A stretch of DNA of 10,170 nt from DASRCB01 sp035653295 (GCA_035653295.1 DASRCB010000412.1:1-10170), one strand, 5' to 3'; shown: positions 1 through 6,905, counted from the stretch's first letter. The notes: generated by a model not told the origin, from the letters alone. Program-made: numbers and translations.

Positions 1-1332
1 CTCAGCCGACATAATCCGCCCCATCAGCAGCGCCAGTTCGAGCGCCTGCTCGTAATTCAGCCGCGGGTCCACTTCGGTGCGATAGGCGCGCTTCAGGTCG
101 GCGTCGGTCAGGTTGCGCGCGCCGCCCAGGCATTCGGTGACATCCTCGCCGGTCAGCTCGATGTGCACGCCTCCCAGCCAGCTTCCGGCCGCGCGGTGAA
201 TGGCGAAGGACTGTTCCAGCTCGCGCAGGATGTCGTCGAAGTGCCGGGTTTTCGTGCCATCGCTGGTCGCGTACGTGTTGCCGTGCATCGGATCGCACGA
301 CCACAGCACCGTTCTGCCGGCGCGCTGCAGGGCGTCGATCAGCGGCGGCAGGCATTCGGCGATGCGGCCGGCGCCGAGGCGATGGATCAGGGTGATCCGG
401 CCGGGCTCGTGCGCCGGGTCGAGCGCCTCCAGCAGTTCGATCAGCGCGGGTGCGGTCATTGTCGGGCCAATTTTGATGGCGATGGGATTCGCGATCCCGC
501 GGAAATATTCGACGTGAGCTCCGTCAACCGCCGCCGTCCTCATGCCGATCCACGGGAAATGTGTGGACAGATTGAACCACCGGCCTTCGGAATCGCGTCG
601 CGTTTGCGCCTGCTCGTAGGGCAGCAGCAGCGCTTCATGGCTGGTGAAAAAATCGACCCACTCCATCTCACCGGCGCGCACGCCGAGGATGTTTTCCATG
701 AACTGCAGCGAGCCGGCCACGCGGCGGGCGATGCCGTGATATTCATCGGCCAGCGGCGAGTGACGCGCGAAATCGAGGTCCCAGTTCTCGGGATGATGCA
801 GGTCGGCGAAGCCGCCGCGCACCAGCGCGCGAATGAAATTGAGGGTAAGCGCCGAACGTTCGTAGGCCCGCAGCAGCAGCCGCGGGTCGGGCTCCCGCTC
901 GGCGGCGCTGAACCCGGGCCGATTGACGATGTCGCCGCGATAGCTGGGCAGCTCCACGCCGTCCCGCCGTTGGATGGTGTCGGTGCGCGGCTTCGCGTAC
1001 TGACCGGCGATGCGGCCGACCCGAATCACCGGCCTGCGGCTGGCCTGCACCAGAACCAGGCTCATCTGCAGCAGGATCTTCAGCTTGTTGGTGATGACCT
1101 CGGCCGTGCATCCCTCGAACTGTTCCGCGCAATCGCCCCCCTGGAGCAGGAATCGGCGCCCGGCCGCCGCCTCGGCCAGCTGCTGCTTCAAATGTTCGAT
1201 TTCCTGAGGCGTCACCAGCGGCGGCAGCGCGGCGAGTTCGGTTACTGCGCGCGCCAGCTCGGAGTCGGAAGCGTACGCGATCGGCTGCGCCGCCGCCTTC
1301 GTGCGCCACGACTCGGGAGACCACGCGGTCAT
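1..1332 (-). CDS. aroG: Class II 3-deoxy-7-phosphoheptulonate (DAHP) synthase, 3' end just off the window
   Basis: Condenses phosphoenolpyruvate and erythrose 4-phosphate to DAHP, the committing cytosolic step of aromatic amino acid synthesis. I translated the frame by hand: it is open from ATG at 1332 to base 1 (444 codons) with no stop, so only the last residues are missing. It begins MTAWSPESWR, typical of the family. Visible motifs are GGDCAE (Cys68), VGRIAGQYAKPR (Arg107), AIKIGPT (Lys287), SCDPMHGNT (His350), GGVHIELTG (Glu392) and DPRLN (Asp422). From memory, these match the M. tuberculosis AroG residues Cys87, Arg126, Lys306, His369, Glu411 and Asp441 with a constant offset of 19, so the active site and metal site look intact. 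The N-terminus is shorter than in the mycobacterial enzyme, so allosteric control may differ. No Shine-Dalgarno is visible before the ATG. The long rightward reading frame opposite it is a shadow. Class II enzymes carry various symbols (aroF, aroG); the symbol is a family label only. Confidence 0.96.
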   Translation of the reverse strand, partial: MTAWSPESWRTKAAAQPIAYASDSELARAVTELAALPPLVTPQEIEHLKQQLAEAAAGRRFLLQGGDCAEQFEGCTAEVITNKLKILLQMSLVLVQASRRPVIRVGRIAGQYAKPRTDTIQRRDGVELPSYRGDIVNRPGFSAAEREPDPRLLLRAYERSALTLNFIRALVRGGFADLHHPENWDLDFARHSPLADEYHGIARRVAGSLQFMENILGVRAGEMEWVDFFTSHEALLLPYEQAQTRRDSEGRWFNLSTHFPWIGMRTAAVDGAHVEYFRGIANPIAIKIGPTMTAPALIELLEALDPAHEPGRITLIHRLGAGRIAECLPPLIDALQRAGRTVLWSCDPMHGNTYATSDGTKTRHFDDILRELEQSFAIHRAAGSWLGGVHIELTGEDVTECLGGARNLTDADLKRAYRTEVDPRLNYEQALELALLMGRIMSAE

Positions 1333-1352
1333 GAACGGCAACGTAGCACACT

Positions 1353-1369
1353 CCCGGTTGGCAACCGGG
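1353..1369. repeat. Perfect hairpin 20 bp upstream of the DAHP synthase start
   Basis: The 7-bp arms CCCGGTT and AACCGGG are separated by a 3-base loop (GGC). The hairpin lies between the DAHP synthase ATG (1332) and the divergent promoter at 1444-1472. It could be an operator or a 5'-leader hairpin affecting translation of the synthase. No T-run follows it on either strand, so an intrinsic terminator is unlikely. Its function is not known. Confidence 0.5.
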
Positions 1370-1443
1370 CAGCCCGTATGGCCCAATCTGCAGCTGGCGG
1401 CGGCTTGCCGCGGTGACAGGGTAAAGCGCCGCAATCAGGCCCA

Positions 1444-1472
1444 TTGACCACGGTTGCCGCCGGCGATAGAAT
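1444..1472 (+). promoter_or_regulatory. Near-consensus sigma70 promoter
   Basis: TTGACC (1444-1449) and TAGAAT (1467-1472), each one base off consensus, are separated by exactly 17 bp. A start near 1479 would give a leader of about 47 bases to the ATG at 1526. This argues against the upstream in-frame ATG at 1454, which falls inside the promoter. Confidence 0.7.
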
Positions 1473-1525
1473 CACCACGGCTGCAAGACAGCCGCCAGCC
1501 CCTTGAAGCGCCGGGGAGGTCCGCC

Positions 1526-1714
1526 ATGCACATTCGACGTAGTCGGCATATTCGGCCGATGGCCCTGGCCGAATTCGCCATTCTGATTTTCATCCTCTCG
1601 CTGCTGCTATTGATGGTTCTGATCATCGTCTCTTCGACAGGCCATTCGAACCGCTACTTGAATTTCCCGACCGGGTCGGCAATGGCAGCCGCGGTGAGCC
1701 GCATCGCGTCATAA
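1526..1714 (+). CDS. Small single-pass membrane protein, 62 aa
   Basis: I do not recognise the family. The start is chosen at ATG 1526 because a strong Shine-Dalgarno (GGGGAGGT, 1513-1520) sits 5 bases before it and the promoter at 1444-1472 lies upstream. The product has a basic N-terminus (MHIRRSRHIRP), then one long hydrophobic helix at about residues 14-34 (AEFAILIFILSLLLLMVLII), then a short polar tail. The positive-inside rule suggests the N-terminus faces the cytoplasm. The pattern basic residues-P-MALAEF-hydrophobic helix resembles the start of TadE-like or pseudopilin proteins, with a Glu five residues after a possible cut. However, the residue before that cut is Pro, not the usual Gly, so a pilin role is only a suggestion. 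It is followed about 100 bp later by another membrane-anchored protein on the same strand. Confidence 0.6.
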   Translation: MHIRRSRHIRPMALAEFAILIFILSLLLLMVLIIVSSTGHSNRYLNFPTGSAMAAAVSRIAS

Positions 1715-1818
1715 CATCCGCAGCGTCTCTGGAGGAAACCTTGCCTGAACGCCTGAATGTCGGACACTTTCGATCTTAGGCAGCATACCTACAGAGAGGT
1801 TTTGGGAGATTTCCGGGC

Positions 1819-2313
1819 ATGCTTTTGAACCTGTTGTCAGAAGTGCGCCGCTTCCCCATCGTCATCGCTGCTGTACTGATCCTGCTGGGCGCGATGTGCA
1901 TTCTTACCGCCCGGGAGACCGGCGGACGGGTGGAGTACGTTGGCGGCACCATCGCGCAGATCCCCCCGGGGTGCCAGGGCTATGCCCAGACCCTCGACGA
2001 GCAATCCTTTGTTTTCTATTCCCGCGGCGCGAGCTGGCGCGTGCCCTACGAGAGCATCAACCTGCTGGAATACGGGCAAAATGTCAACAGACGCCTTGCT
2101 GCAGCCGTCCTCATATCGCCGCTTTTCATTCTGAGCAAGGCCCGCCAGCATTTTCTCACCGTCGGCTACACCGACGATCAGGGTAAGCAGCAGGCCCTGA
2201 TCTTTCGCGTCAACAAAAACGATATTCGACTGCTTCTGGCCACCCTGGAGGCCAGAACCGGCCGCCGCATCGAGTTCCAGGACGAAGAAGCGCGCAAGGC
2301 CGGCCGGGGGTAG
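1819..2313 (+). CDS. Membrane-anchored hypothetical protein, 164 aa
   Basis: No named family is recognised; similar uncharacterised proteins are, from memory, frequent in Acidobacteriota. An N-terminal membrane helix at about residues 13-30 (FPIVIAAVLILLGAMCILTA) anchors a mostly beta-type domain with a second hydrophobic stretch near residues 94-105 (AAAVLISPLFIL). A conserved-looking C-terminal part follows (HFLTVGYTDDQGKQQ, then IRLLLATLEARTGRRIEFQDEEA). The alternation of short strands ending in one amphipathic helix is compatible with a PH-like fold, which is inference. ATG 1819 is preceded by GGGAG at 1805-1809. The stop at 2313 is 10 bp before the next gene, so the two are probably co-transcribed. 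Confidence 0.75.
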   Translation: MLLNLLSEVRRFPIVIAAVLILLGAMCILTARETGGRVEYVGGTIAQIPPGCQGYAQTLDEQSFVFYSRGASWRVPYESINLLEYGQNVNRRLAAAVLISPLFILSKARQHFLTVGYTDDQGKQQALIFRVNKNDIRLLLATLEARTGRRIEFQDEEARKAGRG

Positions 2314-2323
2314 CCGGGGACCC

Positions 2324-2947
2324 GTGCTGACCCTGTTTTTGTTCTTCCTTGCCGCCGATACGGCTCCGCAGCAGCCGGCCCCGGCCCCGCCCGCACGAAG
2401 CGTGCAGCCCGTTGAGGAGCACGATGAAGCCCCGCCCGATCTCAGCCGCGTGCGGCGCATCTATGTGGACGTTTTCACCGGCGGCGAAAGCGCGGCGCGC
2501 ATGCGCGAGCTGATCATGGGCGCGCTCCAGCGTTCGAAGGCGTTCGTCATCACCGAAAACGAGGAGCGGGCCGACGCCATCCTGCGCGGGGCGGCGAAGG
2601 ACGAGGCCTATACCGACCGTTTTCACAGCAGCGAAAACGCCAACGGGCGCGCGCAGTACGGCTCCTCCAGCGGCGAAGGATATGGCCACGGCGTCACCAG
2701 CCGCGCCGCGCGCAACATCGGTGGCAATCTCGGCGAATCCGAGACGGTGGACATCGAGGAACGAAAGCATGAGGCCACCGCGGCGGTGCGGCTGGTCACC
2801 CCCGATGGCGATCTGATCTGGTCCACCACCCAGGAGAGCCACGGCGCGAAGTTCCTCAGCGCCAGCGAAGACGTCGCCCAGCGCGTCGCCAGGCAGCTTG
2901 CCTCCGACTATCGCCATGACCGGGCGCTGAAAGGCGCTCAGCCATAG
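2324..2947 (+). CDS. Probable exported hypothetical protein with Gly/Ser-rich segment, 207 aa
   Basis: It starts at GTG 2324, 10 bp after the previous stop; no ATG is better placed. A short hydrophobic N-terminus (MLTLFLFFLAADT) looks like a signal peptide, though with no basic residue. A Pro/Ala-rich linker follows to about residue 40. A compact region then starts RRIYVDVFTGGES, with a helix RMRELIMGALQ and VITENEERADAILRG. A Gly/Ser-rich low-complexity stretch lies at about 107-135, and a final beta-helix part contains AAVRLVTPDGDLIWSTTQES. The layout (strand, helix, 'adaIlrG' strand, 'DG..iWs' strand) recalls periplasmic CsgG/LptE-like or DUF4136-like proteins, but I cannot assign a family. 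It converges on the amidohydrolase pair with a 13-bp gap and no clear terminator. Confidence 0.75.
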   Translation: MLTLFLFFLAADTAPQQPAPAPPARSVQPVEEHDEAPPDLSRVRRIYVDVFTGGESAARMRELIMGALQRSKAFVITENEERADAILRGAAKDEAYTDRFHSSENANGRAQYGSSSGEGYGHGVTSRAARNIGGNLGESETVDIEERKHEATAAVRLVTPDGDLIWSTTQESHGAKFLSASEDVAQRVARQLASDYRHDRALKGAQP

Positions 2948-2960
2948 CTCCACAGCGCGT

Positions 2961-4190
2961 TTACCGCCGTACTTCGCTCACCACTTTCCCGTCCGTCACC
3001 ACGCCCACGCAATGCGTCGTGTACTCGAACGGATCGCCATCGTACAGCGCCACGTCGCCATCCTTGCCGGCCTCCAGCGAGCCAACCCGCTGGTCCACTC
3101 CGATAATCCGCGCCGCATCGATCGTAATGCTTGCCAGCGCATCGCCAAAGCTGAGCCCGTTCGCCGCGGCCACCGCCGCCTCGAATAACACCACGCGCGT
3201 TTTCGGCACATACGATTCGTACCCGCTCTGCAGCGCGAAGCGAATACCCGCGGCCTTAAGCTTCGCCGCTGTCTCGAAGGACACGTTCTCCGATTCGCCA
3301 AAAGCGCGTTCCATGGTGGGGTGCAGGATGATGGGATAACCGGCGGCCTTGATCCGATCCAGCACCATGTAGCATTCGGCCGCGCCGTCCAGCACCATAT
3401 GAATCCCGAACTCCTGGGCGAGCCGAATGGCCGTCACAATGTCGTTCGCCCGGTCCACCGTGACCAGTAACGGAACTTCGCCTTTCAAAACCCGCCCCAG
3501 CGTCTCCAGCCTTAAATCCCGGGCCTGCGTGTTGTCCTTCTTCTCTTTATCGCCCGTGTCGGAGGCGGCCTTGTCGAGCTTTCGTTGATACTCCTGCGCT
3601 TTGATAAACTCCGCGCGCAGCATGGCGATCTCCTTCGACCGCGTGCCGGGCGACTTCCCGCGCTGCGATTCCCGACCGCCGTTCCCAAGCGTCACCGCCA
3701 CCATCGCCAGCGGCTTCACCATCGCGTCCTCCACCGTCTCGCCGGTGGTCTTGACCACCATGGTCTGACCGGAAAGCAGAATGCCGGGACCGTGGCCGGT
3801 GTGCAGCGTGGTCACCCCCAGGCTGCGCACGTATTCAATCAGCGGCTCGCGCGGATTGTAGGAATCGATGGCCCGCAGCTCCGGCTGAATCGGCGCCGAA
3901 TGCTCCACCTGATCCTGATCCTGCGGGATATTCAGATACCCGGACAAACCAACCGTGGAGTGCGCATCCACCAGCCCGGGAGTCACCACTTTGGCCCGCA
4001 GCAGGCGCCAGCCCTCGGGCACGCTCACCTGGGAAGCCGGTCCGACGCGCTCGATTTTGCCGTTGCGCATCAGCACCACGCCATCACGAATCGGCGCGCC
4101 GGCGATGGTGTACACGGTGTCGCCGCGCACCGCCACCTGAGCGTAACCGCACGCCGCGAGCAGCACGCCAACGAGCAGAGTGCGCGTCAT
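2961..4190 (-). CDS. Amidohydrolase-like lipoprotein lacking the metal-binding residues (probable pseudoenzyme), 409 aa
   Basis: This is an imidazolonepropionase-like amidohydrolase paralogous to the gene just upstream. The two align throughout, for example SAPIQP, GILLSGQT against HLLSGQT, EFIKAQEY against EYIKAQEY, IVTAIRLAQEF against IMTAIRLSQEF, and RVGSLEAGKDGDVALYDGDPF. The metal ligands are lost. HSH has become HST (residues 77-79), HTH has become TVD (244-246), LHH has become LDG (267-269) and HTDD has become QSGY (321-324). The N-terminus MTRTLLVGVLLAACG carries a lipobox (LAAC, Cys14), so the protein is probably membrane-anchored and faces the periplasm. The start is firm: AGGAGG lies 9 bases before the ATG. 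The ATG overlaps the upstream TGA by one base (TGATG), implying translational coupling. A non-catalytic partner or substrate-binding role for its neighbour is inference. Confidence 0.9.
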   Translation of the reverse strand: MTRTLLVGVLLAACGYAQVAVRGDTVYTIAGAPIRDGVVLMRNGKIERVGPASQVSVPEGWRLLRAKVVTPGLVDAHSTVGLSGYLNIPQDQDQVEHSAPIQPELRAIDSYNPREPLIEYVRSLGVTTLHTGHGPGILLSGQTMVVKTTGETVEDAMVKPLAMVAVTLGNGGRESQRGKSPGTRSKEIAMLRAEFIKAQEYQRKLDKAASDTGDKEKKDNTQARDLRLETLGRVLKGEVPLLVTVDRANDIVTAIRLAQEFGIHMVLDGAAECYMVLDRIKAAGYPIILHPTMERAFGESENVSFETAAKLKAAGIRFALQSGYESYVPKTRVVLFEAAVAAANGLSFGDALASITIDAARIIGVDQRVGSLEAGKDGDVALYDGDPFEYTTHCVGVVTDGKVVSEVRR

Positions 4191-5494
4191 CAGCGGTCCT
4201 CCTCTCCGTCCAGATCCGGAAAGCCCTGATCGTGGCTCGCGCCATAGCCGCCGACCGCATACAGCCGGTCCTTCGCATCCGAGCGATCGAAAACCTTCCT
4301 GCCCTCTACCCAGGTCTCCAGCACGTGCGTGTACACGCTGAACGGATCGCCGGAGAGCACCACCAGATCGGCGTCCTTGCCGGGCTTGAGCGAACCCACG
4401 CGCTGCTCCAGCCCCAGCATCCGCGCGCCGTTGATCGTCAGCGCGTTCACCGCTTCGTCCCGCGGCAGCCCGCCGCGAATCGCCAGCGCCGCCGAGCGCA
4501 GCAGCAGGCGCGAATCGGTGATCGGATCGTCGGTATGAATCGCCACCAGCACGCCCGCGCGGTACAATATGGCCGGCGTTTCAAAGCGCACGTCCTTCGC
4601 CTCCAGCTTGCCGCCGGGACTGTCGAGTTCAATCACCGAGCACGGTACACCGGCTTTGGCGATCTCGTTCGCCACCATCCAGCCTTCGCTTACATGATGC
4701 AGCACCACATGGAAGTGGAATTCCTGCGAAAGCCGGATCGCGGTCATGATGTCGTCCTGACGATGCGTGTGGAACTGCACCGTGCGCTTGCCGTCGAGCA
4801 CGTCCTCGAGCGCCTCCAGGCCCAGATCGCGCGGTGGAAGTTTCGTCAGGTCGCCGTTGGCCTGGCGGATCTTGTCGCGATATTCCTGCGCTTTGATATA
4901 TTCCTCGCGATCCAGCGCCGCCGATTTGGCCCGCGTGCCCGGGAACGGTGGATCGCGCCGCGGATTCGTGCCGTTGGCCATCTTGATGCCGCCGGCAACT
5001 CGCCCATCGGAGAGATGGATCAGGTAATCGTCGATCGTGTTGCCTTTTCGCAGCTTCAGGTACAGCGTCTGACCGCTTAGCAGGTGGCCGGAACCGGACA
5101 TGACGTTTGCCGCGGTCACGCCGCCTGCGCGCGCCTTCTCGATAGTCGCGCTCCGGACGTTGATCGAATCGAGTACGCGCGCGTCCGGTTGGATCGGAGC
5201 GCTCGAATCGCCACCTTCCGGTTCTCCGATGTGGCTGTGCGTGTCCACGATCCCCGGCATGATGACTCGGCCGCTCACGTCGATGCGTTTCGCGCCCGCC
5301 GGGATCTGCACCGAACCAGCGGCTCCGGCGGCGGCGATCTTATCCCCTTGGATGACCACCACGCCGTCGGCGATGTCCGGCCCAGCGGCCGTAATGAGGC
5401 GCGCCCCGGTGAAGGCCACGGTCGCCGGCGATGACTGCTGCGCGCTCGCGCAGAGAACAGCCGCGCAAAGAGTCGATATAAACCGAAATTGCAT
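4190..5494 (-). CDS. Exported imidazolonepropionase-like amidohydrolase, 434 aa
   Basis: Metal-dependent hydrolase of the amidohydrolase superfamily; its substrate cannot be told from sequence (cyclic amides, dipeptides and similar compounds are known for relatives). The start is placed at ATG 5494 because it gives a clear signal peptide, MQFRFISTLCAAVLCASA, cut before QQ. The reading frame stays open to 5644, but that extension is not signal-like. Metal-site residues are His86-x-His88 in VDTHSH, His242-x-His244 in FHTH, His266-His267 in VVLHH, and Asp322/Asp323 in IHTDD. C-terminal motifs include ARMLGLEQRVGSLKPGKDADLVV. It is first in a two-gene unit with the ligand-deficient paralogue, with a one-base stop/start overlap. 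The Shine-Dalgarno is weak (GAAG), and a candidate promoter is 5506-5534. Confidence 0.93.
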   Translation of the reverse strand: MQFRFISTLCAAVLCASAQQSSPATVAFTGARLITAAGPDIADGVVVIQGDKIAAAGAAGSVQIPAGAKRIDVSGRVIMPGIVDTHSHIGEPEGGDSSAPIQPDARVLDSINVRSATIEKARAGGVTAANVMSGSGHLLSGQTLYLKLRKGNTIDDYLIHLSDGRVAGGIKMANGTNPRRDPPFPGTRAKSAALDREEYIKAQEYRDKIRQANGDLTKLPPRDLGLEALEDVLDGKRTVQFHTHRQDDIMTAIRLSQEFHFHVVLHHVSEGWMVANEIAKAGVPCSVIELDSPGGKLEAKDVRFETPAILYRAGVLVAIHTDDPITDSRLLLRSAALAIRGGLPRDEAVNALTINGARMLGLEQRVGSLKPGKDADLVVLSGDPFSVYTHVLETWVEGRKVFDRSDAKDRLYAVGGYGASHDQGFPDLDGEEDR

Positions 5495-5767
5495 CGAAAC
5501 TTCGGATTGTAACAGGCACGTCGGCGCGTTCCAGGCGCGCGGCCATCCGCGCAGATATTCTGTGAGCCTGGTGTCGATCGTCAGGGAATTCTCATCCCGA
5601 CGAGGTAAGCTTTCGCGCGCGTTTCTCGTGCGAGAACGGAACAAAGATCACCGCGGCGGACTCGGTATCAGCACATCCGAACAAAGGGCCTTCAAGTCCT
5701 ATGACCGTGGCACAGACGGCGAGTGCCTGCGGCCCATTGCCTCCGAATCGATCGCGGCTCCCCGTCC
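5495..5767. other. Intergenic stretch with no convincing gene
   Basis: These 273 bp separate the amidohydrolase operon from the PIN toxin. They hold the candidate promoter at 5506-5534 and a 14-bp palindrome, TTCTCG-TG-CGAGAA, at 5623-5636. Reading frames across the stretch in both directions show no family-like protein. No tRNA, insertion-sequence end or terminator was recognised. It is the likely boundary between the metabolic genes and the accessory block. Confidence 0.5.
5506..5534 (-). promoter_or_regulatory. Candidate promoter of the amidohydrolase operon
   Basis: On the minus strand, TACAAT (plus positions 5506-5511) matches the -10 box at 5 of 6 bases. A weak -35 (CTGGAA, 5529-5534) lies 17 bp upstream. 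The leader to the ATG at 5494 would be only a few bases long. This is a pattern match only. Confidence 0.4.
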
Positions 5768-6223
5768 CTAATTGGCGGATGTCCGGCGCCGGCGGGTTGT
5801 TGGCATCGGGTCACCGGGTAGGATCACCTTCGCCGTGAGGTTCCTTTGTGGAAAGTGCTTCTTGTTTAGCGTGACGATAAAGGCGGCACGCCCTTGCTCG
5901 GCGCAGGCACAGAAAAGGTTGTCGTCAGGATCTGGGGAAAGATCATCGTCACCACGAATGGTGACGAATTCTGCTTCCTCCCTTAGCAGGTTGATGATTT
6001 CACCGACGATGCTGCGTCGAACCCCGAGCCGGTTGAGGACTCCCTTGTACTCCGAGAGAATGTCCTCCGTAACCAACCACGTGAATGTCCCGATCTCGAG
6101 CCACTCACGGAGAAACGATGCGCTCGGGTTCTGGGCTGGCCGCAGGGACTTAAATCCGGCTACTCCGGCGACAAGAACGGAGGTATCGATTACGCCTTTA
6201 GGCCGTCTTGCTCGCCGGCCCAA
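5768..6223 (-). CDS. PIN-domain ribonuclease, probable toxin of a toxin-antitoxin pair, 151 aa
   Basis: A PIN-domain protein of the PIN_3/COG1569 type; such proteins are VapC-like metal-dependent RNases that block translation unless held by a cognate antitoxin. The fold is visible in order: VIDTSVLVAG (Asp13), TEDILSEYKGVL (Glu58), LSPDPDDNLFCACAE (Asp98, Asp100/Asp101) and FIVTLNKKHFP, with Asn120 where many PIN proteins have Asp. This Asn is, to my memory, common in PIN_3. The only usable start is TTG at 6223, supported by GGAG (6231-6234) seven bases upstream. It overlaps the end of the upstream antitoxin gene by 26 bp, the usual coupled arrangement. The C-terminus is basic (TTRRRRTSAN). 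Toxicity itself is inferred from family and layout. Confidence 0.85.
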   Translation of the reverse strand: MGRRARRPKGVIDTSVLVAGVAGFKSLRPAQNPSASFLREWLEIGTFTWLVTEDILSEYKGVLNRLGVRRSIVGEIINLLREEAEFVTIRGDDDLSPDPDDNLFCACAEQGRAAFIVTLNKKHFPQRNLTAKVILPGDPMPTTRRRRTSAN

Positions 6224-6755
6224 TCGTGATCTCCGGCAACGTCTTTTTCCGGGCTCGGAAGCCTCGAATTGCGCCCGCGATTTGGGATTCCGTTACGCCG
6301 GACAAGTCCAATGCCGCCGCTTCCAGGGCGCGAGCGAATTCGCGTTTCCAGCCGGACCGCTTTCTTCCTCGTGGCAGGTCCTGGTAAACGACTGCCTTCG
6401 GAAGCTGTTCGTTGAGCTCGTTCGCCAGATCCCGCACGGGAATTCGAACCTCGATTGGCTCTCGACCTCTCGCCGGGCGAGATCGCAGCCAAAGGTATCG
6501 AGCAGTCGAGACATGCTCATCACTCACCCTCGACAAGGCCCGCGCGAAGAGCGTGAGCACGTCCGTTGAGGTGCCAAGCGAATCCTTCAGGTAAAGGGCA
6601 ATCTTCGCCTCAAGAAGAAGACGATTGTCGAACCAATACATGCTGTCGTGTCGACTTGGCCGCAGGACCTTGAACTGCACAAGATTCTGGAGATCTTTCG
6701 GCGCGACGCCCAGAACCGCACTGGCCTGCTTCAATTTCAGCTCGACAGCTTCCAT
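6198..6755 (-). CDS. MerR-like DNA-binding protein, probable antitoxin and autoregulator, 185 aa
   Basis: This is the first gene of the pair with the PIN nuclease. Residues 6-60 look like a MerR-type helix-turn-helix with wing: LKLKQASAVLGVAPKDLQ forms the HTH, then VLRPSRHDSMYWFD and a helix containing LLEAKIALYLKDSLG. The middle and C-terminal parts (IPVRDLANELNEQ; FARALEAAALDLSG) are helical with no named domain, and probably hold the toxin-binding surface. The ATG at 6755 lacks a good Shine-Dalgarno. The promoter and palindrome directly upstream place the transcription start about 10 bases away, so the message is nearly leaderless. The position before and overlapping a PIN gene supports the antitoxin role. 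A MerR-like rather than AbrB, RHH or XRE antitoxin is less usual, and the role is inference. Confidence 0.7.
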   Translation of the reverse strand: MEAVELKLKQASAVLGVAPKDLQNLVQFKVLRPSRHDSMYWFDNRLLLEAKIALYLKDSLGTSTDVLTLFARALSRVSDEHVSTARYLWLRSRPARGREPIEVRIPVRDLANELNEQLPKAVVYQDLPRGRKRSGWKREFARALEAAALDLSGVTESQIAGAIRGFRARKKTLPEITIGPASKTA

Positions 6756-6764
6756 GGATTATCA

Positions 6765-6783
6765 CCATCTATATTTTAGATGG
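6765..6783. promoter_or_regulatory. Palindromic operator candidate overlapping the toxin-antitoxin -10 box
   Basis: An inverted repeat CCATCTA-TATTT-TAGATGG with perfect 7-bp arms lies 10 bp upstream of the antitoxin start and covers the -10 hexamer. A dimeric HTH protein such as the MerR-like antitoxin bound here would block RNA polymerase, which is the expected autoregulation of such pairs. Binding is inferred. Confidence 0.65.
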
Positions 6784-6801
6784 CAAAACGCCACGCGTCA
6801 A
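6773..6801 (-). promoter_or_regulatory. Sigma70-like promoter of the toxin-antitoxin operon
   Basis: On the minus strand, TTGACG (plus 6796-6801) and TAAAAT (plus 6773-6778), each 5 of 6 matches to consensus, are separated by exactly 17 bp. The predicted start is near 6766, about ten bases before the ATG at 6755. The surrounding A/T-rich patch stands out from the GC-rich background. Confidence 0.7.
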
Positions 6802-6848
6802 GCCGGTCCAAACGCTCCAGCGCGACAGCAACGCTGTAATAGGCACTA

Positions 6849-6869
6849 AGTCTGGGGTCTCGCCAGACT
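6849..6869. repeat. Inverted repeat between the XRE gene and the toxin-antitoxin operon
   Basis: AGTCTGG and CCAGACT form a 7-bp stem around a 7-base loop (GGTCTCG). It lies 37 bp past the stop of the leftward XRE gene and upstream of the next promoter. It could be a terminator of the XRE transcript, but no T-run follows on the minus strand, so a protein site or a factor-dependent element is equally possible. Confidence 0.4.
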
Positions 6870-6905
6870 GTGTAAGCCTCTGACGAGAGATCCTTTCAAA
6901 AACGG

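Noticed and set aside
163..1416. Long rightward open reading frame (417 codons) opposite the DAHP synthase
   Set aside because: Its product is low-complexity Arg/Gly/Gln-rich with no domain, and the opposite strand carries a fully conserved class II DAHP synthase.
5623..5636. 14-bp palindrome TTCTCG-TG-CGAGAA
   Set aside because: It lies far (about 130 bp) from the amidohydrolase start and beside no convincing promoter, so it is not called as an operator.
5495..5644. 50-residue N-terminal extension of the active amidohydrolase in the open frame
   Set aside because: It would bury a good signal peptide (MQFRF...CASA) inside the protein and looks like translated intergenic DNA.
4232..5771. Rightward open frames of 282 and 223 codons across the amidohydrolase and its upstream region
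   Set aside because: They are antisense shadows of a clear amidohydrolase and have no recognisable motifs or start signals.
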